A stretch of 64,000 bases of DNA, taken from Clostridiales bacterium. Lineage in GTDB: Bacteria > Bacillota > Clostridia > Christensenellales > UBA1242. Of this stretch, positions 29,001 to 44,000 are shown piece by piece (position 1 is the stretch's first letter; the number at the start of each line of letters is the position of its first letter). Position numbers and translations under genes: made by a program. The notes under the pieces were generated by a model that saw only the letters and a list, made by a program, of their open reading frames with translations, was not told the origin of the DNA and did no database searches. Location of the stretch: positions 315,026-379,025 of the forward strand of contig SVHV01000001.1 in NCBI GenBank assembly GCA_015055605.1, read 5' to 3'.

Positions 29001-32000
29001 AGATTATATCCTATACCATTACCGAATGATACAACACTAATACCTGCAGCAAATATATAGCCTCTCTTATTTGTATGATTAGCGAGTACGCTTACATTAC
29101 CATTATTAATTACATTATAAATTGTAGATGAAACAGTCTCGTTTACATCATTTTTTGCAACAATACCTGCAACATATATTTCTGAACAATCTATAGAAGA
29201 ATTGTCCATATAATATTTTATATCTGCATTATTAATAATATTACTAATTGTTCCACCATTACTATATGCTGCAACAGGTGCAAACAATCTAACATATTGA
29301 TCAGCACCAGCAACTAAATTATAGTTCGCATAATTAGTAAATGAAGAATTATCGTTAATTGTAATATTGTTAATTAGTCCATAATGTGCTGAAACTAAAC
29401 CTACATCTGCGTAAACACTCTTATCAGAAGAAATAGATGATGCCATTGCAGATTTAAATACTAAATTATCGAATACTAAATCTGAAATCGAACCATTTAA
29501 TCTATTAATTAAACCATACTGATATGTTTCTAATGTTGCATTGCTATAAATGCATGTTGCCATACCATAGTGATAGGTTGACTTATTCTCATCAGAAGTA
29601 TTTACTTCTCTGCTAGTCTCACCAACTAAGAGATAACTATCAAGAAGCATATTCTTAAATGTAAATCCATTACCGAAGATTTTTCCTTCAAATCTTGCAA
29701 TGCTAGGAGTATACCTACTCTGGAAGTCAATATCATTAGTTACAATGAAATATGAATCTGTATAGTAATTATTTGTACTTCTGGAAGTATTAACAATATA
29801 ACCCCAATCGCTTGCTTTGGAAATCTTATATGGATTTTCATAAGAACCATCACCTAAGATACTTGTACCTGTTGGAATTTCTGTACCCAACTTATCTACT
29901 GTTGTATCTGTGTCATTCCAATAATATCTAATATATTTAACATGTAATTCAATATTACCGTAAACATTTGTTAGAGTAATTGTATGACCATAGTTATTAT
30001 CTCCTGTTAGATTTCCATCAGCATCAGTGACAGCATATAGCTTAGAATTTCTAGTCATATTAGTAGCAATCTCTACTAATTCACCATCTTGATACTTATT
30101 GATAACAGGAAGATAATTTGTGGTAATTGTATCTTTGTTACCTGTTGTTATGGTGTAGTTTTCACCATTGTAATATACTCTATTATCCATTGTATCTTCT
30201 TTAGTTACATCTTTGAGTCTATATGTATAATAAGTAATATTTACTTCGTCATAGATATATTTCTCATCTGGATTTAGAGTAATTTGAATAGAACGACCAT
30301 GTCTAACTGTACTTACAATATCTATACCTGTTAGATATGTTCCCTCTTCGTTAGGAATAAACTCATCTGCAGTTACTGTACCATTGTATGCATTGATTCC
30401 ATTCTGTTGGTCGTAGTCGTCATCATCTGACTCATGTCCGTTATCAACTATTACATTGATATTATAGTTGCTAGGGATATAGTTAGCAATAATTGCACTT
30501 TGACCAGAATATGAATATTCTACACTATCTACCCTATAGGTATATAGCTCAAGAACATCAGGACCAACACCTATTGTATACTCTGTAACATCTGGGTTAA
30601 TACCTAAGTCAAGATATTTGCCTTGAGTTTCGTTCCATTGAGTGAATGCTGTAAACTTATAAACACCTCTATTATATGTACTGAAGTTTATAGGAGCAAA
30701 GCTATCTACATAGATTTTTGCAATAAACCTCTCGTCTACATAATCTACTGTGTCTATTACAGAACCTTCTGCACCATAATCATACATTGTACCAACTAAC
30801 TTATAAGAACCCTTATCTGTTTGTCCTGTTGCTAGTAAAGATGTTGTAGGATTAATAGAAGTATAATTCTTTAGGTTATAATTCTTTGCACTTACTTTAG
30901 AGTCTTCACTAATAGCTAGAACTTCTTGATTAAATTCATAAGCTGTTGGAGATGAATAATTCTGTCCAGCACTTGCTACAGGAATTTCTTCGTAGCCACT
31001 TAAGTATCCGATAGGATATTCAATACCAATATCAATAGAAATGTCTAATTGCAATTCTACCAACCACTGTTTAACTAGAGTTACTATATATTCACCACTA
31101 GTTTGTGGAGTGGCAATGAATGAAATGCTAATCTTATCATTATCTATAATGTAATCCTGTGGTGTGTATGGTGAGTTATCTTTGTTTAGAGTATAATAAT
31201 TGCCGATATTATATATTCCATTCAAGTCATACTCATCAGAAACAGAATTTGTAATGGTCTTGTCGCCATCTAGATAATTGTAACCATCGCCATCAGAAGT
31301 AATATCATCATCTTTTAATGACCATGAATCAATTCTGATATTTGTTGTAGCACCTGTGCCTAACAATGCAGAGTTTAGAGTAACTGTGATTGTTACAGTA
31401 TCACCATAGTAGATACCTGCTAAGGTTGTTTTCTTATCTACAGATAAGTCATTATTGCTAGAAGTTAGTGGGTTTGCACCTCTAGAAGCAATTACAATGT
31501 TGCTAATTAAGTTTTCATTCTCAACTGATGTAATTTGTTCTTTACTAGCAGATACCTCATAAGTATCTATATCATTAGAAATAGTGATGTAATAATCAAA
31601 TCTATTTCTACTATACATATTATAATTGCCATCATTACCAAGAACTGTTGCATTAGGTGTCATAACGAAGTTCACACCTGACTTGATACCTAATTCGTTG
31701 CTATCTGAGTTTTCACTATGAATGTCATCTAACATAGTATAGTCACTGCTACTACCTGAAACGCCAGTAACTAGTGAGTTTAGTTCAATTCTAGTAATAT
31801 GAGAGTATATTGCAGCAGTTACATTTATAGTAACACTTGCACCTCTATATACATAGATTGTACCGTCATCATTAATTACAACATTTTCAATTTCTATACC
31901 ATTGTCTTCTGAAACTGAATTATCATTGTTAATCTCGATAACATATAGATATTCATCTGTCTTGATGTATACAAACTTCCTATTCTCCTCTCTTGCATAA

Positions 32001-35000
32001 GAGAAATATTCATCAGCAAGTAATGTTGACATCATGTATGTATAATTTTCTCCTTGTGGGAGTTCTACAATATAATCATTGAAATACTTAAATACTGGTA
32101 AACCATTGTTCTCTTCAGCATATATAGACCATATATTACTATAATCCCAGTTATTTGCATTAAATGAACTACTTGTATTAGTTAAATCACTAGAAGTTCT
32201 TTCATTTACTTGAACATAGTATTCACATGGTGTACCTATGATTGCTGAGTATGAGATATTGATGAGACCATCAACATTGGTTGTATTTAGTACTGTTGCA
32301 CCACTAATATAGTTAGAATAGTAGCCATGTACTATTGTTCCATCAGTAGGAGCAATAGCTAATGCTGCCAACTCAACATTGTATATATAGTTGGTTAATA
32401 GAATTTTACCTGCAAAGTAATTATTAGTAAATGATAAATGTAGGTTAGTTGTACTTTGGATTAATCCACTCAACCTATATACCCTATCATCTCTATCTGC
32501 CATCTTAAGTATGCCAGTAGAATATAAGTTATTATGAGTAACTATATCATAAGTGAATTCAGTAACCTGACTAGTATGAGCATTATCTGTATAGATTTTG
32601 CCTTCATAGATAGTACCTGCAGTCTGATAGTAATATGTAATACCACCGATTATAACAGTATCGTCTGTTGTAATTGTAAAGTATCTACCAGCAAATTCGC
32701 CAGATAGAACTTTTACATGAGGTAGTGCTTGAGTTTCTGCAATAATAGAAGAAACATAATTGAAACCAGAAACTATAGCATTATTACCTATTGAGATGTT
32801 TACAGAGTCGCTAGTTGCTACACCTATAACGCCACCTGTATACTCTCTACCGATAACTACACCATCATTAATGATTGTATCTGCTACTCCATTATTTTTA
32901 CCTATTACATTACCAGTGTACTTAGCAGTACTAATGATATCTCCATTGTATGATACTTTTCTGATAGTTCCGTTGTTTATACCAACCAAACCAGCAGTAT
33001 AAGAATCACCTCTAGTAGAGAATGTTCCAACTACTAATGCATCTTTTATAAACAGTTTCTCAATAACACCACTATTTGTATTGATTAATGATACATTGTC
33101 TACAGCATCAGATTTAATATAGTAATTAGAAATTGTATGCTCATCACCATCAAGATTTGCCTTAAAGTCTATGATACTATCTACCATAATGCCTGATAGG
33201 TCAATATCTGCTTTAAGTACAAAGTATTTACTTGCATAATTATATGTATTATATTCTGTAGCGTTAATCTGTTCTATGAAGAATAAGAAATCACCAACAG
33301 TTTTAATCTGGTATGGATTATACTTAGTACCTGCACCAGATAGAGATACAACTGTGATTGTAGTATCAGATATAACTGGATTAAATGCCAAGTGTCCTAG
33401 TACAGATTGATTATTTTCGTTAAATTTCCAAATCCTTACAAAGTCTAAACCAGCAAGTGCTAACTTAATATTATCTTTAGTTAAGCTAGTAGCTTGTTTA
33501 AATGTGGCATCAGGTACAGAAATACTTGATGTGTAGATTATGTAATTATTGTTATAATTAGCCTCAATATCATCTGCATCTACTGCATTAGTGAAATAGA
33601 TATGCTCAGTTGACACTGTACCATATAACTCAAATACGCTATAGAATACTGCCAAAGCCTCACCGATTGCAAATGAAATTTCCTCATACTCAAGATCAGT
33701 TTCCTCATAGTGAGTTCTGGTTGCATAAGCATAAGTATTGTAAATATTTGCAAAGTGTGCTTCGTAAATATCTGTTGATGTATCTGGATAGTAACTAGTG
33801 TTACCTAAGATTGCACCAACATTATTATGTGAAGAGATAAATTCTGCTCCCACATAACATTCGTTAACTGTAGTATTGTATAATGCTAAACCAACTAAAC
33901 CACCTAGTCCAACATTTTTGTCAGAATCTACAGATGTAGTTTGATATAGTCTAGCTGACTCTATTGAAATAGAATCAAATGTTGTATGTTTAGATTCACC
34001 TACAACTAGTCCAACTGTTGTCGCAATACCAGAAACAATTGTTGGGTTTACAAATTTGATATTTGTAAATTGTGCATAGTCAGATTTTGCTATAAATCCA
34101 TTAGCTGTATACTTACCTGCATCTAAATCTGCATTTGTTACATTTGCATAAGTAAGTTCAATATATAGGTCTTCGATTTGACCAACTGAATCACCCTCGC
34201 CAATAGTAAACATAACACCGGTAAACTCAGGTATAGGCATCCAGAATTTGTCTGACATATCTAGTTTACCTAAGATTTGATAATAAGCATCACTAAATCT
34301 ATATTCTTCATCACTATAGATATATGTTGCTGTAGGATAATTGCATAGTACATAGTCTAACCATGCTAATTTGAATGTTGAGTCGATTACAAATGCAGTT
34401 TCTCTACTCAAACCATTTGCTCCAGCAGAAGCCTCACCACCAATGTCAACAAATTGAATAGATGATAAATATGAATCTAATGAGCCAGTCATATTAGTTG
34501 CAACTGTATTAGTAAATGAATTTGATGTCACTCCACTAATTGATTGACTGTAATACTCTGGTATATATGTTGTTTCACCCATCTGGTCAAAATATGAGAA
34601 GTAATCTTTCTTGTATGTTAACTCAATTAATGCATTAGCATCAACCTGAGACAACTTGCCATATTTATATGTATAAACATAATCATGACTTGTAGATGTG
34701 GTATTAAGTGTATATGTTAGAACACCTAATCCTTGCATTCTATAAGTAAATGCTGTTACCAAAGTAGTACAAGACTCATTAGTATAGAGTTTTGAAGAAC
34801 CTTCAGCTGATTGAGGATTAATATAATATGTTGTACCACCTATCACAACTGAATTTCCAGTAATATCAAAGTATTGACCATTATAGTCGCCACTAGTTAC
34901 AGTTACTCTAGAAGATGCTGTATAACTAGTATACTTAACACCATCTGTATCATATCCTGTATTGTCTGCATTTGGAACTAGAAGAGAACTAACTTTGATT

Positions 35001-38000
35001 GCATCAGTCTCATCTGTGAGACGGTACTTATCAATAGCAGTCATCTCAATTACTGGATAATACCCATCAGGCATCTTTAGAATTGCCATAATACCCATAT
35101 CAACACTATATGCAATCTCACCGTATAGATGTATACCAAATGCGAATAAATCTATAGGTTGGCCTGTGTAATCGGTATTTAGGTCAATCTCTGCACCAGA
35201 TGATACAGAATATTTCATAATTCCATTATCATTGATAATTGAATATAGTATTACAGAAGAGCTACCATCTGCCTTATTAGATAGTTTAACATCAACTCTT
35301 TCGTTGACATCAGGATTCTTTAAATGAAGTGTAATATCATATAATTTGTCGTTCATGTGGAATGAATATATACCGAAAGTATTTTCAGCAAGAACGAAAC
35401 TGATATTAATATCATAACCAAGACCTGTCTCTGATAGAACTGAGTTATTAATCAAATATGTTAATGTGTAAGCGCCAGTGATATCTGTTAATGTATTATC
35501 TGCCCTATTCCAATCATATACTTTCTCGATGAAACTAGAATCTTCTTCAAGTTTATATATATGAGTCTTTTCAACTGGATTAGCAGGGTCTGTAATGTCA
35601 AGGAATGTTCTAGTAAACCAGTCAATTCTTGAACCAGACCTAGCATTTAGAATATCAATTCTAACTCTCTCTTTCTCACTAATTAAATTACCAGGAGCGA
35701 AGTTTCCACCACCCTTGCTTTGTGGAGTATATACATAAGTGCTGTATTGTACAGGAGAAAGTTCGTTTGTACCAAACCAGATGGTAGAACCACTATCCTC
35801 TATACATAATTCATCACATATATGTCCAGGCATATCAGGACAATTTAGATTTACTCCTTCATCAAAGCAATCAGTTTCACTATGAGTATGATAGTGTAAG
35901 TCACCATCAAGACCACTCATATATACATACTCAACCCATGGATGATAACTACCAGCAGTTACAGCTGCAACTGATACTGTGATAGAACCACTATTTACAT
36001 AAGTATAAGCAGTATTTCCTGTTGGAAGACTTCTAGTAACAGAATTAGCAGTTAGACTAACATAATATGTTCCACTCTTATTAGGAATAGACGAACCATA
36101 ATAATAATCGGTAGGATCAACTACAGTATCTTCACCATTATTCATAATGCCGATTAAATATGGGAAGTTACTTGTATTAGAATAATCAAGTTTAGCATTA
36201 TTATTTGGAACAGATGCACTAAATGTTTGGCTTGAACCATAAGGTAAGAATACCCAACCTTTTAGTCTAACACCGATATAGTAGTTGTCACTTAACTGAT
36301 ACTCATTTGGAGTAAATGTATAAGTTACTGTACTATTTGTAAATTGTGCATCAACACCTGCTTTTGGAGTACCATCATCATCAAGTATTGAGTTCTGATA
36401 GTAGAACTTAGCATAATCTGAATTGATTGTCCAAGCATTCTCTGTCGGATTATTATTATAGTATGTTGTATTGCTATAGACTCTGTTATTATATGAGTCT
36501 CTCTGTGTATAATCAACAGTAATAGTTCCGTATTTATTATTAGCAGCACTATTTGAACCATTGATTACACTATTTAGATAATAAATATCTTTACTAAATA
36601 TAACTTTAATTTCGTTGTCATTAGTTTGAGCTACCTGAACACTAAATCCAGTTAATCCATTTACTAATTGAGTATTAACACTGAAATCGTTATATGTAGT
36701 CTTGTAACTATTGCCCATTGAAGCATTAGTTTCATATTGATTACCAGAAGCAGCAACTATACCATTTACAAGAATTGCTACAATATGATAACCAGTGTTA
36801 GCAGCAAAGCTCAATGTATAATATGGAGCACCTGTTGCTAAATCATGTGTAACTTTTACATAGTAGTCAATTGAATAATAATTTGGCTCAGTATCAGGAG
36901 TTTTCTCATACTTAATTCCTGTAGAAATCTGATGGAATTCAGAATTATTTGTGAATACACCACCATTATCTGCAGTTTCTCCAGCTACATGTCTAACACC
37001 TTCTGTTTCAATAGTAACCTTAATATCATTTGATTTAATGTTACCGATAAGAACAGGATAAGTATAACCATCTGTTGTAACTGTATCGAAATACCAAATA
37101 TTACTATCTTTAAATCCATTTAGTCCAGCAGTAGATAATTGCAAGTCAGATGCATTTGTAACACCTGAAGGACTGCCTGAATATGTTCCACTTAGCATAT
37201 ATGCATAATTTGTTATGAATGTGCTATTTGTGAATCCATTATTTGATAGTTTATAGAATGTTGCAGATGAATAGAAATTATTAATACTTAAAGCTGAAGC
37301 ATCATTCTGACCAGCAAGAGCATAAGCTGTTGATGGATTTGAAGAGCTCTTTTCGTACTCATTAATTTCTGCAAGGAATTTAGAACCTGCTTTGTTACCA
37401 AAGTATGCATCAGTAACTTCTGTAATTGTGCTACCAGCTCTACCTATTAATCCACCATATAGTTGATTAGCATGTACTCTCTGTGTATGACCATAAGACT
37501 TAATTACTGCTGATGAATGTGCTTTGTAAATATTAGAGTGAGCATATCCAACTACGCCACCAACAAACAATACATCAGCTGTAGACTTAGTAGCAAAGTA
37601 TGAATTATTGATTTTACCAGTAAACTCTACTTCGTAGATTGGTATATCTGCATCAATTTTACCAACTAAACCACCAACATAAGAATCTTTATAGTTCACA
37701 ATAGTAGAGATATCAATCAATGAATCGTTAACATATACTTGATACATATCTGCCATGTCACCAGCCATATTTCTAGCAACAAATCCGAAGTATTGAATAT
37801 CTGTTGTATCTTCATCACCATTAACAAACATGTATGAATTAGTAATATATAGATTTCTAATTACACCATAGTTGTTATTAATTAATGATGCCGAGTTGTA
37901 GTTACCATACCAGAAGTCTTTTAAATATAGACCAGATAATTTAAATCCACCACCGTTTAAAGTATAACCTCTAGGTAAATCGTAACTTATCCAAATATCA

Positions 38001-41000
38001 TTACCGAAATCAATATCGGATACAATTCTAAATTCTACATATTCAAGTGTTTTGTTTGCATCTTGATTAGCTGAATATAGATATGTTGCAAGTTCTGTTG
38101 CAGTAGAGATTGTATATACTTTATTACTAATGATACCATTTGTATTCGAACCACTTTCAAGAGTAACAACAGCACCAACTGATTGTCTAGCCATTGTCAT
38201 AATTCTAGGAACTCTATCAATAGTTGCGATTGAATACCATCTATTATTATCTTCAAATGATGCACTACTATAGGAAGCCGTTGTAGTAATCATTTGTTTA
38301 ACATAGATATTATTTAGACTTAAGTTAGAAACGATATCAGCAATTGCATAATTATCACCACTAGCAGAACAAATACCGGTTACATTTACATAAATATCAT
38401 GTAATGTAGCAGTTAGTACATTTGTACCAACAGTGCCTATAACACCACTAGATAGGATATTAATATTTAGATTGTCTTTTGCAAAGCTATTACTAATATA
38501 CATTGAAACAGCCTCATTTGACTCTGTCTTAATGCCAGGATTTTTGTCTCCATATAAATTTGCACCAACAAATTGACCAAATACTAATTCACTACCAACT
38601 AATGAATAATTCACATTTGCTTCATAAATACCAGAATTATTAATTGATATACCAGATGCATTAGAAGAATCTGTTGTGTCATAGTTGTATGTAGTCGCAA
38701 TATACTTAGATTCAATAGAATAAGCCTCTGCACCACCTACAAATAAACCAGTTCTAACTAGACTACTTGCATTTTGCATAGCATTTAGATCACCAGAAGC
38801 AACGCCTGTAGTTGGATTATCATCTATATCTTCTGTCATATCAAATCCACTAGCAAAACTATCTCTCTCATAACCCATGCTAAAGTTAATACTTTCACCT
38901 AATAGGATATAACATTTGTCTAAAGATGAATCTACAAAATATCCACCAATTACACCATTTGCTTTACCAATACCATTATAATAATAACCATTGAATCCAA
39001 AGATGTTTAAGTTATTAATACTAGCATGAATTGCATAAGGAATAAGTGCCATACCCTGAAGTTCATGTAAGTTTCTGTATGTTACATAAGTAGTAGTACC
39101 ATCGCTAGTATAACCATTTGCTTTACCAATAACATTGACAAATGAACCAGTTTGAACAACACCATCTGCAGGAGCATTAGTATATGCAGTTGAATATATC
39201 ATATCTCTAGAAGCTGTTATTTCTATTCCAGAAATTATATGACCATTACCTTCAAATGTTCCAACGAATGCATCAATGTAAGGAATCCATAATTTACCAC
39301 CTAGTGATATATCATTCTTTAAGTTAATTACTGCATTTCTATCAGATACAATATTAGAATTTGACAATACAAATGCTAATTGTTCTGGAGTAGAAATATC
39401 ATAAATATTCTTACCACCCACTATTCTAGCAGAAACTTCTGAAGCAGAATGACTCCATGTATCATTTGTTACAAATGCAAGAGTTACATTAGTTGTAACC
39501 TGCAAGTAGTCAAAGTCAACACTTACAGTCTTTATAGAATAAATAAAGTAATTATCTTGTAACAATCTATCGTCAGTAAATTTGAATCCGTCACCTGCCT
39601 CTGGATAGAATGCAGAAACAGATGCAAGGCTGGCATAAGGACCAGGGAATGCTCTGATAACAATATACTTATAGCCCTGGTAAGTTAAGCTATCTGTATC
39701 TCTATCAATCTCAGTTGTTAGTTCATTATACAATTGATTCTCAAATATGGTATTAATACTACCTATAACATTATTAATTTGAGATTCTTTTGAATATCCA
39801 AACTGGAAGTATCCGTTACCTTTAATATTAATAATATCTTTTGACTGAGCATCAAGTTTGTATTTTGCAACTAAGAAGTTTGTTCCCATGCCTGGCATGT
39901 AATTCAATGTGTAACCATTAGTAATAATAGTTGCACCACCATCAGTTGTAAATGTTCTATTTGATACGGCTATATAATAAAGTTTCAATGTTGTTGACTC
40001 TATTATATAAGAAAGGTTTGTTGCCTTAATTGTTTTAGCTGCATCAGTATATAATTCACCTTCTTTTACATAGTAAACAGTTTCTCTAATAGTTACTTGA
40101 TTACTTGAAATTGTATAGGTTTCATATATTAGATTTGAGCCGTCAGTAAATCCAACAAAATTATACTGACTATTATTTGATGTTCCTAAACTAATATTTT
40201 CAGCAAATAATGTAATCTCTACATCTGCTTGGAAGTTTGAATTAATTGAATTTGCTATAGATGTAGCATTATCCAAATAAACATGATTTCCAATATATTC
40301 GTTAGAAACTATATTTCCTCTAGGAGTTGTTTTGCTTAGAGGTTTACTACTTTCATTAGCAGGAATAGTTGTATCGATAGTAATCTGTGACATTGATACA
40401 ATAGGTTGAACTTGTGGACTCATGTATCCAGGTTGAATATCAAGAGTAACAGTTGCCTTCTTCATGAAGTAGTATGCGATATAGAACATATCTTTGTCTG
40501 GATATAAATTTGTAGGAATATTAAATGAAATATCTACACCATTATATTCAAACATTGCTCTTGTAACTGTAGGTACGCCTGCAGTATACATGATTGTCTC
40601 TGTATATAAACCGTACAAGTTAGAATTAGAAATATCTAATTTTCCTTGATATGTTTGATTTACAAGAGCGTGAACGTTCTCAAAATATTCGGTTTCAAGC
40701 ACTTGAATAGGTGTTTGAATATCGATTTTCATAAATCCAGCTGTACTAGATTCTTCAATTACAAATGTTTCTATTTTGATAGTATACTCTCTAGCAAATG
40801 TACCAGAAACAGCATGATTACTATTAACGATAAGGTCTTCGGCTGCAACAGTAGTAGAATTTACTTCAAGAGTTTTATTTACATACAACTCTCTGTAAGA
40901 TTCATAACTACCAGGAGCTACTGCATCATATTCATGGTCGTTGCCATCAACTTCAACAGTATGCTTAATTACCTTCATATCATTTCCATAATACAAATAT

Positions 41001-44000
41001 GTTGGAATATATCTTTCGGTAATCTTGTACTGAGCTGTATCTGCATAGTATGGAGTCGACACAACCGTATAAGTTGTATCATGTACTGTAGCATCTGAAG
41101 TAAGTTCTGTATAACTTCCTACAACATAAACTGCTGTATAGTTTGCGTTTGTATGACTCTTAGCAATCTCAACACCAGTTGCTGATGCATAAGTAGAATT
41201 ATAAGAAATTTCAGATGCTCTAGTAGACAATTGAGCAAGAGTATAATCAAGGACATTGTATACACCATTTACAGTATTTTCAGATGCATTTTGAGTAGTT
41301 AATGCTGAAATACTATATGTTGTATATCTAAAGTCAGTTGATACATTTGTTGTAATTGTTCCCTTACCTGTTGTTACAGGTTCAAGCATTACTTCGTATA
41401 TAGGTATATAATAAATAACTATATCGGAATTTGCCCTAATAGATGACAATATATATGTGATATGTTGTTCACCATCTTTCGTTGCAATATTTGTAGTTAA
41501 TAACAGGTCAGCATCGTTCAAGTCAATCATTATATATCGATAACCCTTAAGGTAAACACCAGAAGAATATGAAGGTTCAACAAACATGTGACTATCAAAT
41601 GAAATAGTTCCATTGAATGTAATAGAATAAACTCTGTATGCTGTATAACCATCATCTGTTAATGTATAACCGTCTGTACCAAAATCATTGTCGAAGTTAT
41701 TAGTTCTAAGAGCAAGAACATCATCATCAACAGATTTAAAGTTTACAGTTACATTTGGATTGTATGAGAATAAAGCAATTACATGAATTGTGCCAGTATG
41801 AATTGTAGCTGGAGTAGTATCAAGAGCATCTTTTAATCTCTCAGTACCCCAGTCGGTCATAGCACCAACATTTAGAGCCTCTTTATCATTCTCATAAGTA
41901 TAAATCTTATAAGTAAATGTATTAACAGGCTGTGTAAATGAACTATCAAAATATAATGTTGTACCATTTACATAGAATGTTTTATTAGTAACTCCATTTG
42001 TTGCAGTAATAGAATTTCCACTTACAACATACTGTCCCTTGTATTCACCTGCAGTGATACATACAATAGGTTTACCATTTAAGAAATTATTATCAACAGT
42101 GTAACCTACTGTGTCTGCATTTAAGAAACTATGGAAGTAGTATCCTATAGTACGAGTATTTTCTACAAATTCACCAGTTTCTGAGTCAAAAGACCATCTT
42201 TCTACTTGAGCTTTAATTGAAAGTTCGCCGAAGTATCCAATATAACACTCATTACCAGAGTCTGACTCTAAACGCTCCATATACACATATTTTTGTAGGA
42301 ATTCGTTACCATCTTCACCACAAATATAGTGATCAGCAAGTGCTGCTCTATCAGCAACAGTTAATCTTTCATTAAATGTGTCAGCCTTTATCCAGATAAT
42401 TGATTCAACATTATTTTCAATTCCTTCTGGAGAGCCATAACCTTGATAGTATGTAACACTATTAATAGTAACCTGTCTATTAATAATGTCATAGTAATTC
42501 AAATAATTATCTTTCTTATCAAATGTTAATACTTTTCCATTAGAATGATAAGTATACGCATAAGGATACTCTCTAGCATGCGATGGTTCTAAATATGCCT
42601 TACTATTATGAATATGTAATGGAGTTTCTAAATTATCAACCCTATTACCATCAATAATACCAAAACCATAAGTATAAGCAGTATTTACATATATGAATTT
42701 TGTACAATATATATATGTCATTACAAATGGTAAGTCAGCTAAATTTAATAAACCATTATGCCCGTAACTAGGGTCTCCGTATAGTAAACGGCCACCAGCA
42801 TCTTCAACTACTGTAATAGTATAGGTTTTGTCAGTGCCTGTTGCAACATCATAATACTTAATTTGAACACTACCATTCTGATTAATATAATAACCAGGAT
42901 AAGCATAACTACTATTACTTGAATCAAGTTTTTGAGTAATGCAGATTGCAGGTTTATTTACAAACTCATAAGCAAATCCTGCCTCAATTGTATATGATGA
43001 ATCTAGATAAATCTTATTATTTGATGAATTAAAGTAATAAGGAATATTTATATGAGCAACTCCATCTTCAACCAAGAAGAATTCATTACCAATTTGAACA
43101 GATTCACCACCAACAACTTCATGTCTAAAGTCTTCATTTGTAACAGGAATTGTTCTTGTTGCATCTTTATAGATAACATTCTTAAGACCATAACCACCAC
43201 CATCACTAGTATCAGCAACAACGGCAGTTGTAATATTAACATTAACTTTTTGCTCTGCAACAACTAATTTAATTGCAATTTCTTGTCCAGCTGTATCATC
43301 TAAGAAGAAGTCGGTTGTGTCATAAATTAACTTATAACTCTCTTGTGGAATATATTGGTTGCCACCCTCATCATAGATATCCCAGAATGAGAACTCAAAA
43401 CCTTCACAAATTTCTGTAACTTCTGCATAGACAGTAGAATATCTATCTACATATAAACTACCACCATAGTTAAATACATTAAGACCACCAGTAGTATTAC
43501 CCATAGTAGGAGACATGATTTGGTTGCTAGCATTTTTACCAGTCATTACTCCGATTGTATATGTGCCACCCTGGAAGTTTTCTGAATTTGCTAAGCCTGT
43601 TGCACTATAGAATCTCTTAACAGTTTCATGCTCTGCAAGTTCAATGGTATTAGCAAAATCAATGTAGTATGTTGTAGTAGTATCAACATTTGTTGTGAAA
43701 TTAAATAACACATTTTTCTTATCATAGTTAAATCCATTATTATATGCATATAAGTGTGTTCCAGAAGTTCCTGATGTAAATTTACCCTGATAATGTGCTT
43801 TGTAATCATCAATCTCAAGGAGTCCTTTATCATATCCAGGTCTAGTAACTCTTATAATTCTATAAGGATTAGGACTAGTAATTGTTACAGATGAATTGTA
43901 TGCATAAGGAGCTAAAGCATATACATAAATCTCTGTATTATACTTAACTCTAATTGATGTACCATCTATACCAACTAGTTTAGATTCGTCATTGTCATAA

